From NCBI GenBank assembly GCA_027475525.1, contig JAMWFC010000053.1, positions 1,488,001-1,552,000 on the forward strand: a DNA stretch of 64,000 nt, given 5' to 3'. The notes beneath the pieces were generated by a model. It was not told the DNA's origin and ran no database searches. It saw only the letters and a list, made by a program, of their open reading frames with translations. Origin of the DNA: Macrolepiota albuminosa. Its lineage: Eukaryota; Basidiomycota; Agaricomycetes; Agaricales; Agaricaceae. Both the position numbers and the translations under genes were made by a program. Shown here in pieces: positions 1 to 12,929 of this stretch; positions within the stretch are counted from its first letter, which is position 1; every line of letters begins with the position of its first letter.

Positions 1-2447
1 TTTTGAATCTACGAACTATTGTCTGAATGAATGAGTGAAGCCGCCGGCAAGCTACTATGGTCGAGCTAAGGAGCGGGGCATGGTGTCTATTACACTATGC
101 CGATAGGTATCTAGTCTAAGCGGGTGTATATATATGTGTCCTCGTTTCCGAGGTTGTCGAGCAGGAAAAGAAGAGAGAATTGGAGCTTCAGAGCTTCAGG
201 GGCAGTGATCTCACTATCGTGCCTCCACACTAAGGGTGGATGCTATGAGATCATTTTGTTTTTGCCCTTCGGCCCGATTGGAAGCTTGAAACATTTCGTT
301 TCTTTGATAGTCATTGATCGAGTTGCGGTATCTCTTAGTCACTGCATATCTAAGCCCCTCACAATATGCAAAGGGTCTACTGTAGTTCTATATGTACTAT
401 GTACTAACCCGTGTGCCATCGGATCATATAGGGAGGGAGGTATGTCTGGGTTCATCATATTGGTTTCAAGGTACATCTACTAATGTAGCAATTAGGCATC
501 ACTGTGTAAAGCCGGCGTTCCTTTCGAGTTGCCGAAGGCTGCTGGATATACTGTGAGAAAGAGAAAGTCCAGTAAAGTGAACCGATGTACCAGGCGACGA
601 ATGCAGGACAAAACAAATATTCAAGACGGCAGTTGAATCAACATCCAATGATGGAAACTACGAGTTGATTTTGGGCTCAGAAACTTGTGGGTTTCCATAA
701 TACTAAGAAAGTAAGTGTTAGTAATCGCGCCACGGAAACACAACCTATAAGGGCTTACTGAATGGCAAAAGCCATCCATGGAGTTCCCTCTCGCAGCGAG
801 ACATTGAGGGGTGGACTCGGCGAATAAAGAGTCATCGGAAGTGATGACGAACGTCGCAGGACAACGACAAGTGTGACGATGGAATGTGTGGATCTTGGGT
901 TATATTTTAAAAGGGAGTAAGAAGAAAGGTAGAAGGAAGAAAAGGTGCGAATAAGACGGATAAAGGATAAAGGGTTCACGCAAATCACACAATCACGCAA
1001 AAGTTTTGATTCTTGAGGTCTGACGTACAAATTATGTCAGGAAATCAAGTCAACGATTCGCAATTGAGTTAAATACCTTGATCTGGGAATTCAAACGATT
1101 TGAGACTTGAGAACTTGAAGATCTGAGTTGAACCTTGAACGTGAGCCCTAACATCAATGGCGTAAGCATGTAAAACTTGCCTTGAGGCACACAATATGTA
1201 TAGTCAAGGGCACATTCAAGGTCAACGAGGGCCACCAAGACACAAGTATATGGCGTAGGTGTCGTGGCGAGCTTCTGTAAAACCTTACTATTAAATCATA
1301 GATCGGCGTAAAGAAAACGAGATAAGCTCACATGCCAATTTGTAAGGTTTTCGAGCATCGGTCAATCTACAAGGAGGTACAATCAGCTAAACGTAGACAA
1401 TGATCAACGACGCTTACAAATTGAGCAGACGACCAGCGAAAGGATGCGCCTGCATTCGATGGCGTATCTCCACCTCATGATGGGAAGATAAGGAGGTAGC
1501 TGTGGCAAGGATGTGCGTATAGAGTCAGACAAATGTCTGAGCATGCGGAAGAGGAGGTAGCAGGAGAGAACGACAGCATGTTGGGGAATCGAACAAGAGA
1601 GCGATGTGAGATTATATATATAGACAAGTGGTTTGTAGGCGCTTCAAGACTCCGAATATTCTCCCGACAACAAGGAACAAAAGAACAAAAAAACATACTA
1701 ATCTGGAATATTATGGAAGGCAAAAGAACAAATCGTGCACAGCCGGTGGCAAAGAAAACAACAAGACACCGCCACATGACATGCATGACAGGTCAGCAGA
1801 GCAGCCACGAAAATGCTTGGCAGTCCCTGAACACTCCTCGAATGCGTCCTATGTCATAGATATAGGTAGAATATGTATGAGACCGAACAAGCCGTAGAGC
1901 ATTCATTATAACACTGCGTACGTACAAGTTGCGCCACGGTACATCCTGGAAAGAACATGCAAATTCTTAACAATGCCAAATCACGATGAAAATACAAAGC
2001 GGGACACCGAATACAAAACCGAGTACAGCCTATTGTTCCAATCTTCAAGAACGATCAAAATATTTTACCACCAGCTGGTCCAAAACGGACGTACCAGCTA
2101 GTAATGGTAATGTTTTAATGCATTGTTGCTATTAATGTGAATCGCGCGGATTCACGAATACCTAATATGACGAAACGTGGGTGGGCTTGATGCACACCTC
2201 GAGACATACACAGAGGCTCACCAGATTCGGCAAATGCAATGGATCCAATCCATACCCGTCCACGATATACATGCGTTCGACGGCATCCTATTCAATTAAA
2301 CAGACGAAACACAATATACAAGCCGACAAGGATGAAGGCAAAGCACTTTGAGATTACTTGGAAGATGAATGAGTAGTTCCAACGGCGAGTCAGTGCATGA
2401 AGGTAATTTAGAAAGACACATGGGCATCGACATATTCGATGTGGAGT
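1..2447. other. Left-end region with no recognisable gene
   Basis: Only short, overlapping open frames are present on both strands and none reads like a known domain. I see no convincing intron/exon chain, RNA gene or repeat. A minus-strand gene entering from the left cannot be excluded. The region is of ordinary base composition, unlike the transposon island further right. Confidence 0.4.
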
Positions 2448-3175
2448 CTAAAAATTACCCAGATCGATCTCGATAGAATCGTCTCAAAGGACTTGCCAAG
2501 CACAGCGAGGGCCGGGACCGAGAGAGGAGGAAGAGGTGAGATCAGTCAAAAGTCTGACTTCCTGCTGGCACGCCAGTCGGAGGAGTCCAGGTCTAGTAAG
2601 AGTAGAAATCACGATGGCTAACCTGAAACAAGACACGATTGATTAAAAAGACAAACCTCGATGTAGGTGTAACGACGTCGAACAAACGTGGCTTGATTTT
2701 GAGCCATGTACTGGGATCAATCGGGGTAGATGTCCCAGAGGCGACGAGTTCACACTCTCATCATCTGCCTTACGCACGGCTTCCATGTTGACCTTACGAT
2801 TGTGCTCATTCACTTTGGCCAGGAGGTCAGGGGTTTCGTTTTTCTGGGTCTATAGGTACGAGCTCGGCGAGTTTCGCGCGTCGATTTCGGCGCTTCGTTA
2901 TAATCGGCGCTGAGTACGCCCTTGCATGAGGTGAGACTTCTCCATTGTCGCCGATATGCCAGCAATTTTCTTATTAAACTGGTTCTTTCGGGACAGCATA
3001 GCGGTTATGTCGCCCTATAAATTTGAATGAGGCCGAGGTCGAGACGAGAAATGAAGGCGATCACCTCCGTGATGGGCCGAGTAACCAACTCGGTCATCTC
3101 TGCAATCTTCTTTTCCAATCTGCCTTATTGGGAGCTTGACACTGCAGACTTGTAATCAATACGTCGCCTAATGAA
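2448..3175 (-). pseudogene. RTF1: Decayed C-terminal part of an RTF1-like (Paf1 complex) gene
   Basis: RTF1 is a nuclear Paf1-complex subunit that links elongating RNA polymerase II to chromatin marks. On the minus strand, pieces in three frames resemble the region after the Plus3 domain: LEKKIAEMTELVTRPITE (about 3066-3120), then an apparent 50-bp intron at 3015-3064, then GDITAMLSRKNQFNKKIAG (about 2950-3014), KLAELVPIDPEKRNP and DLLAKVNEHNRKVNMEAVRK (about 2770-2870), ending with SIEIDLGNF and a stop at 2448-2450, which resembles the acidic tail of fungal RTF1 proteins. The blocks are in family order but in different frames, so at least three indels are needed, and an in-frame stop precedes the first block. 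I could not find the Plus3 core upstream. It is most likely a partial pseudogene. A locally error-rich assembly is the alternative. Confidence 0.55.
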
Positions 3176-4245
3176 CGTGTATATCGGCGTGTGTGCGACT
3201 TGGTGGTTCTTGATCGCGTATGGAATGAGGGAAAACGATATCCTGGTTGGTTAGTATGAGGGTGGGGATCGGTGTTTCCGGGGTAGGACAATTCAATTAT
3301 TGCCGGGCTTCTCTTTCCTTTTCTTCTTGACCTCCTTCGTGTCGTCGCGTTCGCAAACCGTGTCTGTATGTTGGCCTGCTTGCGAGATCTTCCATATCTG
3401 TCTTTTTTCTTTCTGTCACACCCGAAAACGCCTGTTGCTTCCGGTTGCAAGGGGTCTATTGCTTAAATATGCCTACTCTCTCCTTTGGCATTGATAGAGC
3501 AAGAAGGGCCGACTCGGCTGAGTACAAGGGAAAAAAATGGAGATGACGAGTACTATAGTGAGCTGTCGTCACGCGGCAGATTGCAACGGAAGCTGAAATA
3601 GATACTCACCTCTATTGTACCGGGTCGGGTGCGACGGAGATTGCTGAACCCCACATCTAGTACAATCCTAGTACAATTTTCACGTGATGCTTACTGACAA
3701 TTTTGGCGCGCGCCGGTCGTTATGGTCACTTCTCGTTAGGCGAAAACCTGGCCCACTTTTTGAGATTGACTGATGAAGTCTGACTCTGGTCGAGATTTTG
3801 ATGTGGATTTGAACACCATGCATCGCCGCAACGTAGGACGTATTTAAACGTTGTTGCTGTACATCATCGGGAAAGGGTGGAGGGTAGCTTGAAGTACGGG
3901 CGCGTTTAGGAAACTACCTGGGGAGGAGTACAAGAGTCTCTCACTCGTCACATGATCGTTTCTCCAGTGCAAACACATCCGATGGGTATCGCAACTGGGA
4001 GTCATATATATTTGTCCTCTGCAGTTAAGCGGGATTTGTGAAAGAGAGATAGCGCTTTACGCCGAACAGTGATCCGAAACATTCAAATCATTGGGTCTAG
4101 TGTCCGATCAATGATTAGAGCTAGCTCCACCTCAACCCGCAACTCTCATTCCGTAAAGCGAACAATTCTTCATTATTTAACCTCGACGCTCACTTGCACT
4201 TGTTCTCCTCAATACGAAGCAGTTGTGACAAAGTTACTCCCAGGA
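3176..4245. other. Intergenic stretch upstream of the membrane-protein gene
   Basis: It lies between the RTF1-like relic (minus) and the exporter-like gene (plus), so it probably contains a divergent promoter region. Around 3300-3450 the minus strand has a basic, charged open stretch that might be a further degraded piece of the RTF1 relic, but I could not align it. No other feature was recognised. Confidence 0.35.
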
Positions 4246-7200
4246 ATGGCTGGGAAAGTGTCTAGTGCGGAAAGACCATCGTCTGCGACCACAGTCACCA
4301 GCCAAGTACCACAAGCGAACATAACACCTGGTTTCTTCTCATGGATCCTGCCTGCTCTGAAAACACCACGCACTATTAAAACGTTGGTCCGATGTTGTGC
4401 TACACTTGCGGCTGCACTGATTCTGATGGTGTGTAACCGGACTTTGGACGATATGGGTCAAGCTGGTTTTTTTGCAGCGTAAGTAGCTTGGGATCTAGAA
4501 TCCGATGGACCAAGGACCAAAGCTGATTTTACGATTAGTATCGTCGCCGTAATGATACCTCCATCAATGGCCTTGTCCCTGTACCTCTATGTAGCAATCA
4601 CATTTCTTTTAGGTGCGTAATCGTTTGATGATCTTGTCAATTATTTATTTGATCAGGCATGTGTATGGGATGGGCGTGGGGAGTTGTGGCAATGGCTGCG
4701 GGATTGTCAGTCAGAAGCCAAACACTCCTCGCACAGCAGCAGCAGATGGCACAGGCCTCGTACGTGAATCGTCCTGTTCCGTTTCCTCGATTAAGAAATA
4801 TATAGTCTCGTCGACGGCGTTCCTCAGGCTTTGCAGTATCAGAAATTTATATTTGAAGGGCGTTTCCTAGATCCAAGGCACGACAAACTCATTTATGTCT
4901 GTCATGCAGAGTCATCTTATCAGCCTCTCAGAAGCTCGGCTGTCTATGGCGCCTTTTTCTTCATTGGAACGTTCGCACTCGGTGTCCTTAGGGCATATAT
5001 TCCTAAATTTACTCTTGTCAGTATCTTCGGGAGTATAGTGCTAGATATCGTGAGTAAACGCTCTTCTTTTTTTGTTTGATTATGCTAACACCTCAGCTAG
5101 ATGTGCAGTTATGGTCCCTGTACGTTCTCTGCCCTTGGTTATCTAATTTAATTGACTCTTTTTCTTGCAGTATTCCCAACTTCAAATTATACTCTTGCGA
5201 AACTTTTTTTGATACCAACTAGTTATTACGTCGCCATTGCCATTGCCTCGCTCGTTTTAATATTTCCCGTGTCCCTGAACCACGTCTGGATGTAAGTCTT
5301 ATGTCTTTATTAACTGGACATGCTTCAAATTTCATCCCATAGTACGTCACTGCAGAATGAGTTTCTACAGGCAAGCTCGAAACTTTGAGTTTTTATTTTC
5401 CCCTCCTAATCTCAAGTAGCCTCTGTCAAAAATTCTAAGCTATCAAACCAAGGCACTCGAATCAATTCCTTCTGATCACGCCACTTGGACAGAACTCACA
5501 ACTTTGAGCCAAGCAGTGCGCCAAAAACTTCTCTCTAGTACTCAGGGCCTTCTCGGACAGATCGGCTTCGTTGATCTTGAATTTTCAGTTGGCCGGCTTG
5601 GCCCTGGAGATCTCAAACGCATTAGCCAGGAGCTCAAACCAGTCGTGTTTCGTGCATCGTGAGTTTTGAGTCAAATATTCTTACTACCAGAACTCACATG
5701 TAAGGTACAGAGCACTCTATTCCTTCCTGGAATTCGTCAACAGAACCAATACAGCCCATGCCGTCCAAGGCGAGGCTGAACCAAATACGGGCGACAATGC
5801 GGGATACTGGGATCGTTACACTATTCTTCAGAAAGAAATATGGCAACACGAAATCAAACATGGACACGATTTTGACTCCCTTATTCCCATTCTCGCAGAA
5901 TCCTCCTCAGAGCTCCGTGTTGCATGCAATGCTGCAATAATGGGACTGATTGAATGGTTTAATGATTGTAATGATAGACGTTGGACTGGGCTTTTCTCTA
6001 AATATAACAAGGTCAAGGGAGATGAACGTCATGCTGTACTAGTGCAGCAGTTGGCCGCGCTACAGAGGGAACTGGAGCAGTATCGACAGCTGCACAGGAT
6101 CAAAGTGTTCCAACCCTTCGAAAAGTTTTTTGATCCTGTCACCGGGCAAAGATTAAAACAGAGTAGTACTTCTGATACCACTAAAATGTTCGCTGCAAGG
6201 TCGGCGCACTTCAGATCTGTTTTTTTTTTCGTTTTGCTTATTTGTCTTCAGGTCGCTTTACATCTGCCTCGTATTCTCGTTCTCTCTGGATGCTTTTGTC
6301 GAGCGTCTCGCTAAAGTTATGAGTCTCATCATTGACATTGACGGTAAACGACCCAAGCCCCGGATTTGGGCCCCCTCCGGTTTTGGTAAACTAGGGAGAA
6401 AGATTATGAGCAGGCGAGATATCGACCATCAAGTTGTACCGCTGGCTATCGGAACATCTCATGATCCTACATCTTTCAAAAATCACGTCGAAGATGACAA
6501 CGACGAGGATGAGAAGGTTCAAATGATCTTTGATGACAAGTGCACGCGTTAGCCTTTCTCCTGGTGACGTTGCAACTTTTTTCGAATCTTATCTTTATAG
6601 ATAAAAATCCAGATGCCCTTCCTCCGGCATCGTCATTTGGTCGCCTTATTCTGCTACTTGGCAAGATTTTCAAGTTCTTCAAATCACCTGAAGGAATCTT
6701 TGGGCTGAGACATGCTGTGGTATCCATCGCTTTGTGGATACCATCCGTGTGTTCTACCACGGCGTGGTTCTACTATGGGAATCGCGGGGTTTGGGGACTG
6801 ATTATGGCACAGGTGCGTTAATCTCTAATCATCATGTTGTTTGAATATCATGCATTCATTCAACCAACCAATTTTCGTAGGCTGGGTTGGCGGTTTATGC
6901 TGGTGATCAAGTTTGTCTCCTAATGTAACTGGTTTGCCTCGACATATTGAACGGATCATAATAGACAGCAGGTTATGTCATCCGTGTTACTGGCACCGTA
7001 GCTGGACTTCTCGGTATGTCCTCGCTCGTCAGTGAACCATCTTGATGTCAGGGTCAACTCATTTCTTACTCAGTTGGTATGGCCGCTTGGTACATCGGAG
7101 CTGGGCATGGCACCGGAAACCCCTACGGAATAGTTATTGCCACTGTGAGTTCTTCCAGGAAGAGTCGCAGAGGCCGACTGATGTTTCCCTTTAGACCGCA

Positions 7201-8759
7201 TGTTCCGCTCCTTTCTTCCTGGGAAGAATTGCCGCGCCTCATACGCAGCTGGCACTCTGGATCATGACCGGTGTTACAGCTGTATTTGGTCCGTCACCTC
7301 CGACAGTCTATCGGTAGTATATGTCCAACAATTGTTTTAGTGGTTGGTTATAGTTGGATTGATGAACATCTTCCTGTACTTGTGAGTGCTGGTATGGGAG
7401 TGGAAATTGGCTGGAAGCGAGCGTAAGTGGAGGGCTTGCTTGGGCTGTAAATTCGGGCTCAAATCACCTGCAGACTTCTTGTGATCATTGGTTTTACAGC
7501 TGGTGTATGTTCTATGTTCCATTGATGAGTTTACACTAATCTTGTCATAGTTCATTGTCATGTTATTCCCTCACCCCACATCCTCTCGTACTTTGGTTCG
7601 CCGGACCTTGGCTGCAACAGCTGGTGAACTTGGTCTTGTCCTTGCTGTTGAGGTTGAAGCATTACTTGCTGAGGAAGCTCGTGCAAGAGAAGGCTACTAT
7701 GAGAAAGTCACTTTTGTGGGAGCTCATTCTGATCAAAAAGTATCACTGAAGGAACGACGTGTTCGTCGAATTGTTCAGAGGGCTCTTGACATCACTGTAA
7801 GTGTTCCTGGTTCCTGTTTGTCTATGAAGGAACCACTCACATATGTTTAGACTCGTTTACAAGGATTGTCTCCATCATTACAAACAGGGAAGTTCGAACC
7901 TCAACTCTCGTGTGTATCCCAATCATCTCTCTCAATGGATTGCTTATCAGTACTTACGGCTTCCAGCGGGATCTGGCCACATGCCAAATATGCCGCATTG
8001 CTTGGCACGCAGACTAAGATTCTCTCGGGCCTCATGCTATTCATCGGTGCATTTACGCAATTGGATACCAGGTGGTGCAGCATTCTCGTCCATCAAGTAG
8101 GTATAATTCATTACAGATCTGCTGAATCGTTTGCTTGACTACCTAACACAGACCCCTTTTCTCAATCCTAACCTTGTAAGGGTTTTTGTAATCTTTATGT
8201 TAAGGTTCCTACCAGTCAATACAGCTTTCCGACATATTTTCTAATCTCTCCATCCTATCCTATGCATTAATGGGTGCACGTCCTCTGCCATTGGGCCTTC
8301 CAAGATTACGGGATCGCATAGTATATCACGAACGTATGAACCCAATATCAGGGAGCCGTCGATCTTCATATGCAGACCTTAATAAACCGGACTTGAGTGA
8401 CGTGGCAGACAAAATCGATGGGTCCAGTTTGGGCTTTATGGAGATGTCACTGGATGTCCTGAAGGTCAGCCATAACTCTTGGTTTTCACGCACAGCTGGT
8501 TTACGTTGCAGGATCGAGAATTACCTGCCCACGCGACAGCGTTGGTTGCCCTTTCATCAATTATCACTGTAAGTAGTTTTGCTTTCTCAAAGCCCTCAGC
8601 CAATGTGACACCGTATAGCTCGTTGATGAAATGACTGAAATTATCCGTGATCTTTGCGGGGAGATGACATTCCAAGGTTTTACTGAGTTTCAGCGAGATT
8701 TCTTGGGAAGAGAGGAGAAGGCAATCGGAGGTGGTTATAGCAGGTTGGGCTTGAGTTGA
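4246..8759 (+). CDS. ArAE/Bre4-type integral membrane transporter (spliced)
   Basis: This looks like a fungal aromatic-acid-exporter-family protein (ER/vesicle transporter N-domain plus FUSC-like and ArAE_2 C-terminal regions; relatives include brefeldin-A-sensitivity protein Bre4). About 22 short introns give a protein of roughly 1,100 residues by rough count. Seen in order: cytosolic N-terminus; first membrane block (TLVRCCATLAAALILMV at about 4390-4440, continuing after the intron at 4479); further helices to about 5290; a soluble helical middle (5430-6180) ending near FEKFFDPVTGQR; a second membrane block (about 6640-7600); and an acidic/coiled C-terminus ending at TGA 8757-8759. One intron near 5372 appears to use a GC donor. 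I start at ATG 4246; ATG 4111 is in frame and possible. The junction near 6539-6600 could not be joined in frame with a standard site. The substrate is unknown. Confidence 0.75.
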
Positions 8760-10233
8760 TTATAGGCATCTCTCGATGATATACGTGTAGATACCCATAC
8801 ATAATCGAATAGATACTAATTAGCAGCCAACGTCCGACGTCGAGTATTAGACCTGTAAGGCGCGATGGAGAAGTGCGGGGAAAGCTTAACACAGTAGGCC
8901 TTGATGATAAAAGGCACCTGCCAATTGAGTTTGCGCGTTTAGATATCCAAGCTAAGACCTCGCTCTTGTTGCACTTGATTGGACGATGCTACGAAATTTG
9001 CTACACGTTTATCTATTTCTCAGTATGCCCTCGTGGAGATGGCCTAGATTGCTCTTTACATCTTCAATCACAATCATTGTGAATTGTGTCCACATGCACA
9101 GACTGAGATATGGGATACCCTTTCTTCTTTCGTACTCTGCAGTTGGTCACAAGATACCACTCAGTTTGGCCGCATAATCAAAACTTGATAACTCCAAGAA
9201 CCTTTTGTACATCTTATTGTGCCGATTCGTCGAACTGAGCGGCCATCTTCGCAATGTACATACTTCTCCCGAATATCGCGGGATCCACAAAATGAAAACG
9301 CGTGAATCCATCCTTTACAGGGGATCGCCTGTCGTCTCTCGAACTTGAAAGAATACATCACCTCGCCATTACCACCACCACGCTTCGACGCTCTCCATCG
9401 TCATTCACTGTCAATTCTCAGCGGGCCGAGGTGACTGGAAAGACTCGGCCGGTGTGGTGGCTAGGCCTCGTCCCAAGACCTTGGGGACGAAAAAGGGTAC
9501 CCTCGTCGGGGTTAGTCTTCTCCTAGGTGCCCTACATAATCTTTAAGATTCATGTGCCTGTCTCCTATCTTCAAATTCTCTGTCTCCACTGGATATAAGA
9601 CCCATACCTTCCCGTTTATTCTGTCCCCCACTTTGAAATAATTTAGCACCCATTGATTGCTGCCTGGCGGCGAAGCATCCTGCTTGTGGAAATTATTCCT
9701 GGGGTTGCGTAACTGTTACACGCCGGACAATCCGGCAGTCTGGCCACATTTTTCCATGACGTGTGAGTTCTTATCGTCGCTGTCGAAATGTTCCATTGAT
9801 AGTATTGACCGTAAGATATGAATATCTGGCGATGAGTCTGCGTATGATACACTGGCTGCGCCTGGTCATGCCTCAATCTCCCACATCATCGGTGGTCTTC
9901 ATCAGACGTGAAGGGGTATGAAACCTCAGGGGACATGATCAGCTGTCTCGCGAGCCTTTGTGTACCCATAATCATGACATCGCGTGGAATCAGGATTGCA
10001 TGCACCTTGAGCGCAGCCGCTGCCGTCCTCAATCGCCATCGATATCATCGATAGATTGAAGACATTGGAGTCACAGTGTACAAGATCGAAGCCATCATGC
10101 ATAACAAGGCCGGGCAATTCCAGATCTCTCGGATCAAGATCCGTAGTCCGCACCCTCCGTGCCTATAAGTGTCCTGCGTCAAAGTTCGTCCTTCACCTCT
10201 TCCTTGATAATCGCTCATTATCATAACTTCATT
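8760..10233. other. Intergenic region
   Basis: No complete gene is seen between the exporter-like gene and FKBP12. One short coding-like patch at 9363-9533 is listed separately. The rest consists of short shadow frames on both strands. Confidence 0.4.
9363..9533 (+). pseudogene. Short frameshifted coding-like remnant, possibly a cation-chloride cotransporter N-terminus
   Basis: Two adjoining frames read like one protein: RFDALHRHSLSILSGPR (ending near 9434) and, one frame over, GDWKDSAGVVARPRPKTLGT (about 9435-9490), followed by a hydrophobic stretch LVGVSLLLGA up to a possible GT donor at 9527. The PRPKTLGT pattern before a hydrophobic segment recalls the N-terminal border of fungal VHC1-type K-Cl cotransporters, but the following helix does not match well and no further exons were found. 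I treat it as an unproven remnant; it could be chance coding potential. Confidence 0.22.
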
Positions 10234-10841
10234 ATGGTACGCGTTTATGTCCAATTGCCCGCAGCTCGTCGATCTCATGCTGCATTCTACAGGGCGTGAC
10301 AATCGAGACCATTTCACCTGGCGATGGCGTCAACTTCCCTAAGAAGGGCGGTAAGTGATAATTGGTTATGCGAGTCGACACTGCGGGCTCAGATCATCAT
10401 CGATACAGACAAGGTCCTTATTCACTACGTCGGAAAGCTCGAAAACGGAACTAAGTTTGACTCCAGCAGAGATCGGTAAGTCATCGTGACCATCTGCCGT
10501 ATCTTGGTCACTCAACTCGTGTGTTTTCACTACATAGTGGGTCTCCGTTCGAGACAGAGATCGGGGTTGGAAAAGTGATCAAGGGCTGGGATGAGGGTTA
10601 GTTTGTCTACAATTCCAAGGTCTATATATGTGCTCATCGATTTGATCAGGGGTGGTGCAATTATCACTCAGTCAAAAGGCTATTCTAACTGCCACACCTG
10701 ACTACGTACGCGTTCCCATCTATATCGTCTTCATCTTTGGTATTCAACTCTCCGTAGGCGTACGGTGCTCGTGGCTTTCCCCCAGTGATACCGCCAAACT
10801 CTACTCTGAAGTTTGAAGTCGAGTTGTTGAAGATCAACTAG
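10234..10841 (+). CDS. FPR1: FKBP12 peptidyl-prolyl cis-trans isomerase (complete, 5 introns)
   Basis: This is a cytosolic prolyl isomerase and the receptor of FK506/rapamycin in fungi. Splicing gives 108 residues, the usual FKBP12 length. The first exon is only the ATG (10234-10236), interrupted at once by a GT intron; the reading frame then runs GVTIETISPGDG ... DKVLIHYVGKLENGTKFDSS ... VIKGWDEGV ... [20 protein letters not shown] ... VELLKIN, stop 10839-10841. The drug/active-site residues are present: Tyr27, Phe37, Asp38, Phe47, Val56, Ile57, Trp60, Tyr83 and Phe100 (numbering includes Met). The 80s-loop His of the human protein is Phe here, a position that varies in the family. All intron borders are GT-AG and every junction stays in frame. 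No membrane or targeting segment is seen, so it is the small cytosolic form. Confidence 0.95.
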
Positions 10842-12929
10842 GCTCTTTGTTTGTCGCATCTCTGTGTATACGTGTGTCCTCTGGGGCTCTTCGCTTTTTT
10901 GTCTTAACTTTCATTTGTGCTATTACAACCCCCGCAATATTGTATCTTCCCTGTACTCCCAACTCCAAGTCTATGATTGGTCCATTCGAATGATCTCTGA
11001 ATTGAGATAACACTGATCCGCTTATCTGATCGTCAAATCACATAACATGACCGGTCTGAGATCGTCATTTTTTCCAAAAGAGGATATGACGCCATCACCT
11101 GAGACCCATTGATGCGGGGTTTTTGCGGTTTTTGTTCTTTCGCCAATCGATCAAACAAGTATACTTAGCCAAGGTGTTTCAGTCTGTGGGATTTTTTTTT
11201 ACAACAGTCCATCGGTTAGGCCTAGAATTAGACTTGGGCGAAGCTATTGGATGAATGATTAAGCGCGGCTAACATGCACTTATGATGGGTACTGGAGGTC
11301 CTTGTCGAACTGTTTGCTTTTCCAATTCTTTCAATATCAATTTATCAGAAGGAAGCTGGATGATAGAACATCATCGATGCATCATCGCCGATATTCACGG
11401 TAAGTCAAGGGTGTTTGATCATCCCTTTGAAGAATCACAGCTGAAAAGCAGCTGCATTATAGATATGTTCAGGTTCGACGATCATTCCATTGGAAGCCCA
11501 CGAAGCTACAATGCAACACTTAAATCCCAGGACTTCGTCGTCTTTGCTCATGCACCATAGTGAACTCTTTGAAGCTCTTTGCCAGCTCTAATCCTTGACA
11601 GTAGCTGCGAATCTTCCCCATCAAGTTGAATTCTGCCAGGTTATTCCCCTTGATAGTTGAGCTTCGCAGTCTTGGAGTAACGCTCTGGCATCGGTCGAAA
11701 CATAGAGAGAACGACTTTGGACCAAAGCGCGATGTACCAGGGACGTCGCAGGACCAAACGCCAGAGAGTAGTGCATAGATCCGCTGTCAAAGCCTAAAAG
11801 GCCTTCAACCACTCATAAGCCGCCGAGTCGTGCAGGCTTCTTCTCGACCAATAAGAGTATTACAACTTGCCCTCTGCAATCGCCGGTTCAACTCGTAAAT
11901 AAACATAGAAAACACACAACTAGAGCACATCGTGCCACTGTAGGGCCTCTTCCAATCTCTTCTGGATTGGTTTCTGTCAAAGGCTTTGCGAGACCTCAAA
12001 GGCGTCCGGGAGCAATGATGGGAATACTCCTGTGTGATTCCCACCAGGTCCAAGACTATCCGATGATAACCCAAGAATCCGGCGTCTTTTCCCTGCTCTC
12101 TAACAAATGCAGCACGAGACCCAAAGTGTACTACATAGAGGGCTCGCAGGAACCATAGATTTTACCCGTCACCTGTCACAAACGTGAGAGACCAGGCGAA
12201 ATCCTTGCATATGATCGAGAAAATACGTCGCAGTACCAGAGGAGACTTGAAAGGAGACTTTCAAACTGAGGAGGGAGCCGGAGGAGCTTAAGGGTTGATA
12301 ACATGGACACTATATCTGACATTGGGACTTTTTAAGAGAGTTGGGTGTAGCTCGATGGGATTGACCGTTTGTTATTTTGTCCTCTCAAAAAGTGAATATG
12401 AGAGGTTGATTGGGTAGCCTTTAGCATTTCTGTACTAGATGAAACCAAGGGTTCCGTTAGTTCTTATGTTCCTTCTAGATGTGGAAAAGATCAAACGGGT
12501 TCCACAATTGTACGAGAACATGTGAAACAGAGTCGTAAGACTTGTGAGCATGAGGCGAGGGCAACTTCATTCGTTTGTCGGGTCCATGACACTCTGGGTC
12601 GATAAACTTAGGTGAGTCTGACTTTCCCTATCGGAATTAACCAGACAAATCACTCCAGAGATGCTTATAAATTAGCTGAACAATCGTGCGAAAATCACTG
12701 GTTTTGTCAGGCGAAACAAGCCGGGACACCATGCATCAAAAGACATGACTCAATTTCATGGATCATATTGTCGATTGAGGTGAAAGATTAATATGAAATA
12801 TTATCAACCCAAACTTCGAAGACCTTGTCAGCAGAGTCGATTTTTTCTCTCAATAAAGGCGACCGCGTTCTTTGGCTTTGTTGTTTGGAAAAGCTCGTGA
12901 CCTCGGACATAGCACCCAAAGCCTGAACA
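10842..12929. other. Intergenic region between FKBP12 and caleosin
   Basis: It contains no intact gene that I recognise. The plus-strand open frame at 11282-11560 has no visible domain. A degenerate minus-strand patch at 11621-12075 is listed separately. Confidence 0.4.
11621..12075 (-). pseudogene. Unidentified degenerate coding-like region
   Basis: On the minus strand two frames read like pieces of one protein. One carries SLLPDAFEVSQSL, QKPIQKRLEEALQWHDVL and LRVEPAIAEGK separated by single stop codons. The next frame carries ILLLVEKKPARLGG, then a stop, then GLLGFDSGSMHYSLAFGPAT and RALLQDCEAQLSRGITWQNS. This pattern (stops plus one frame change) suggests a decayed gene. I do not recognise the family, and it could be chance. 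Confidence 0.22.

Noticed and set aside
1475..1859. Overlapping open frames on both strands as a gene
   Set aside because: No domain, no splice structure, and both strands open equally, as expected by chance.
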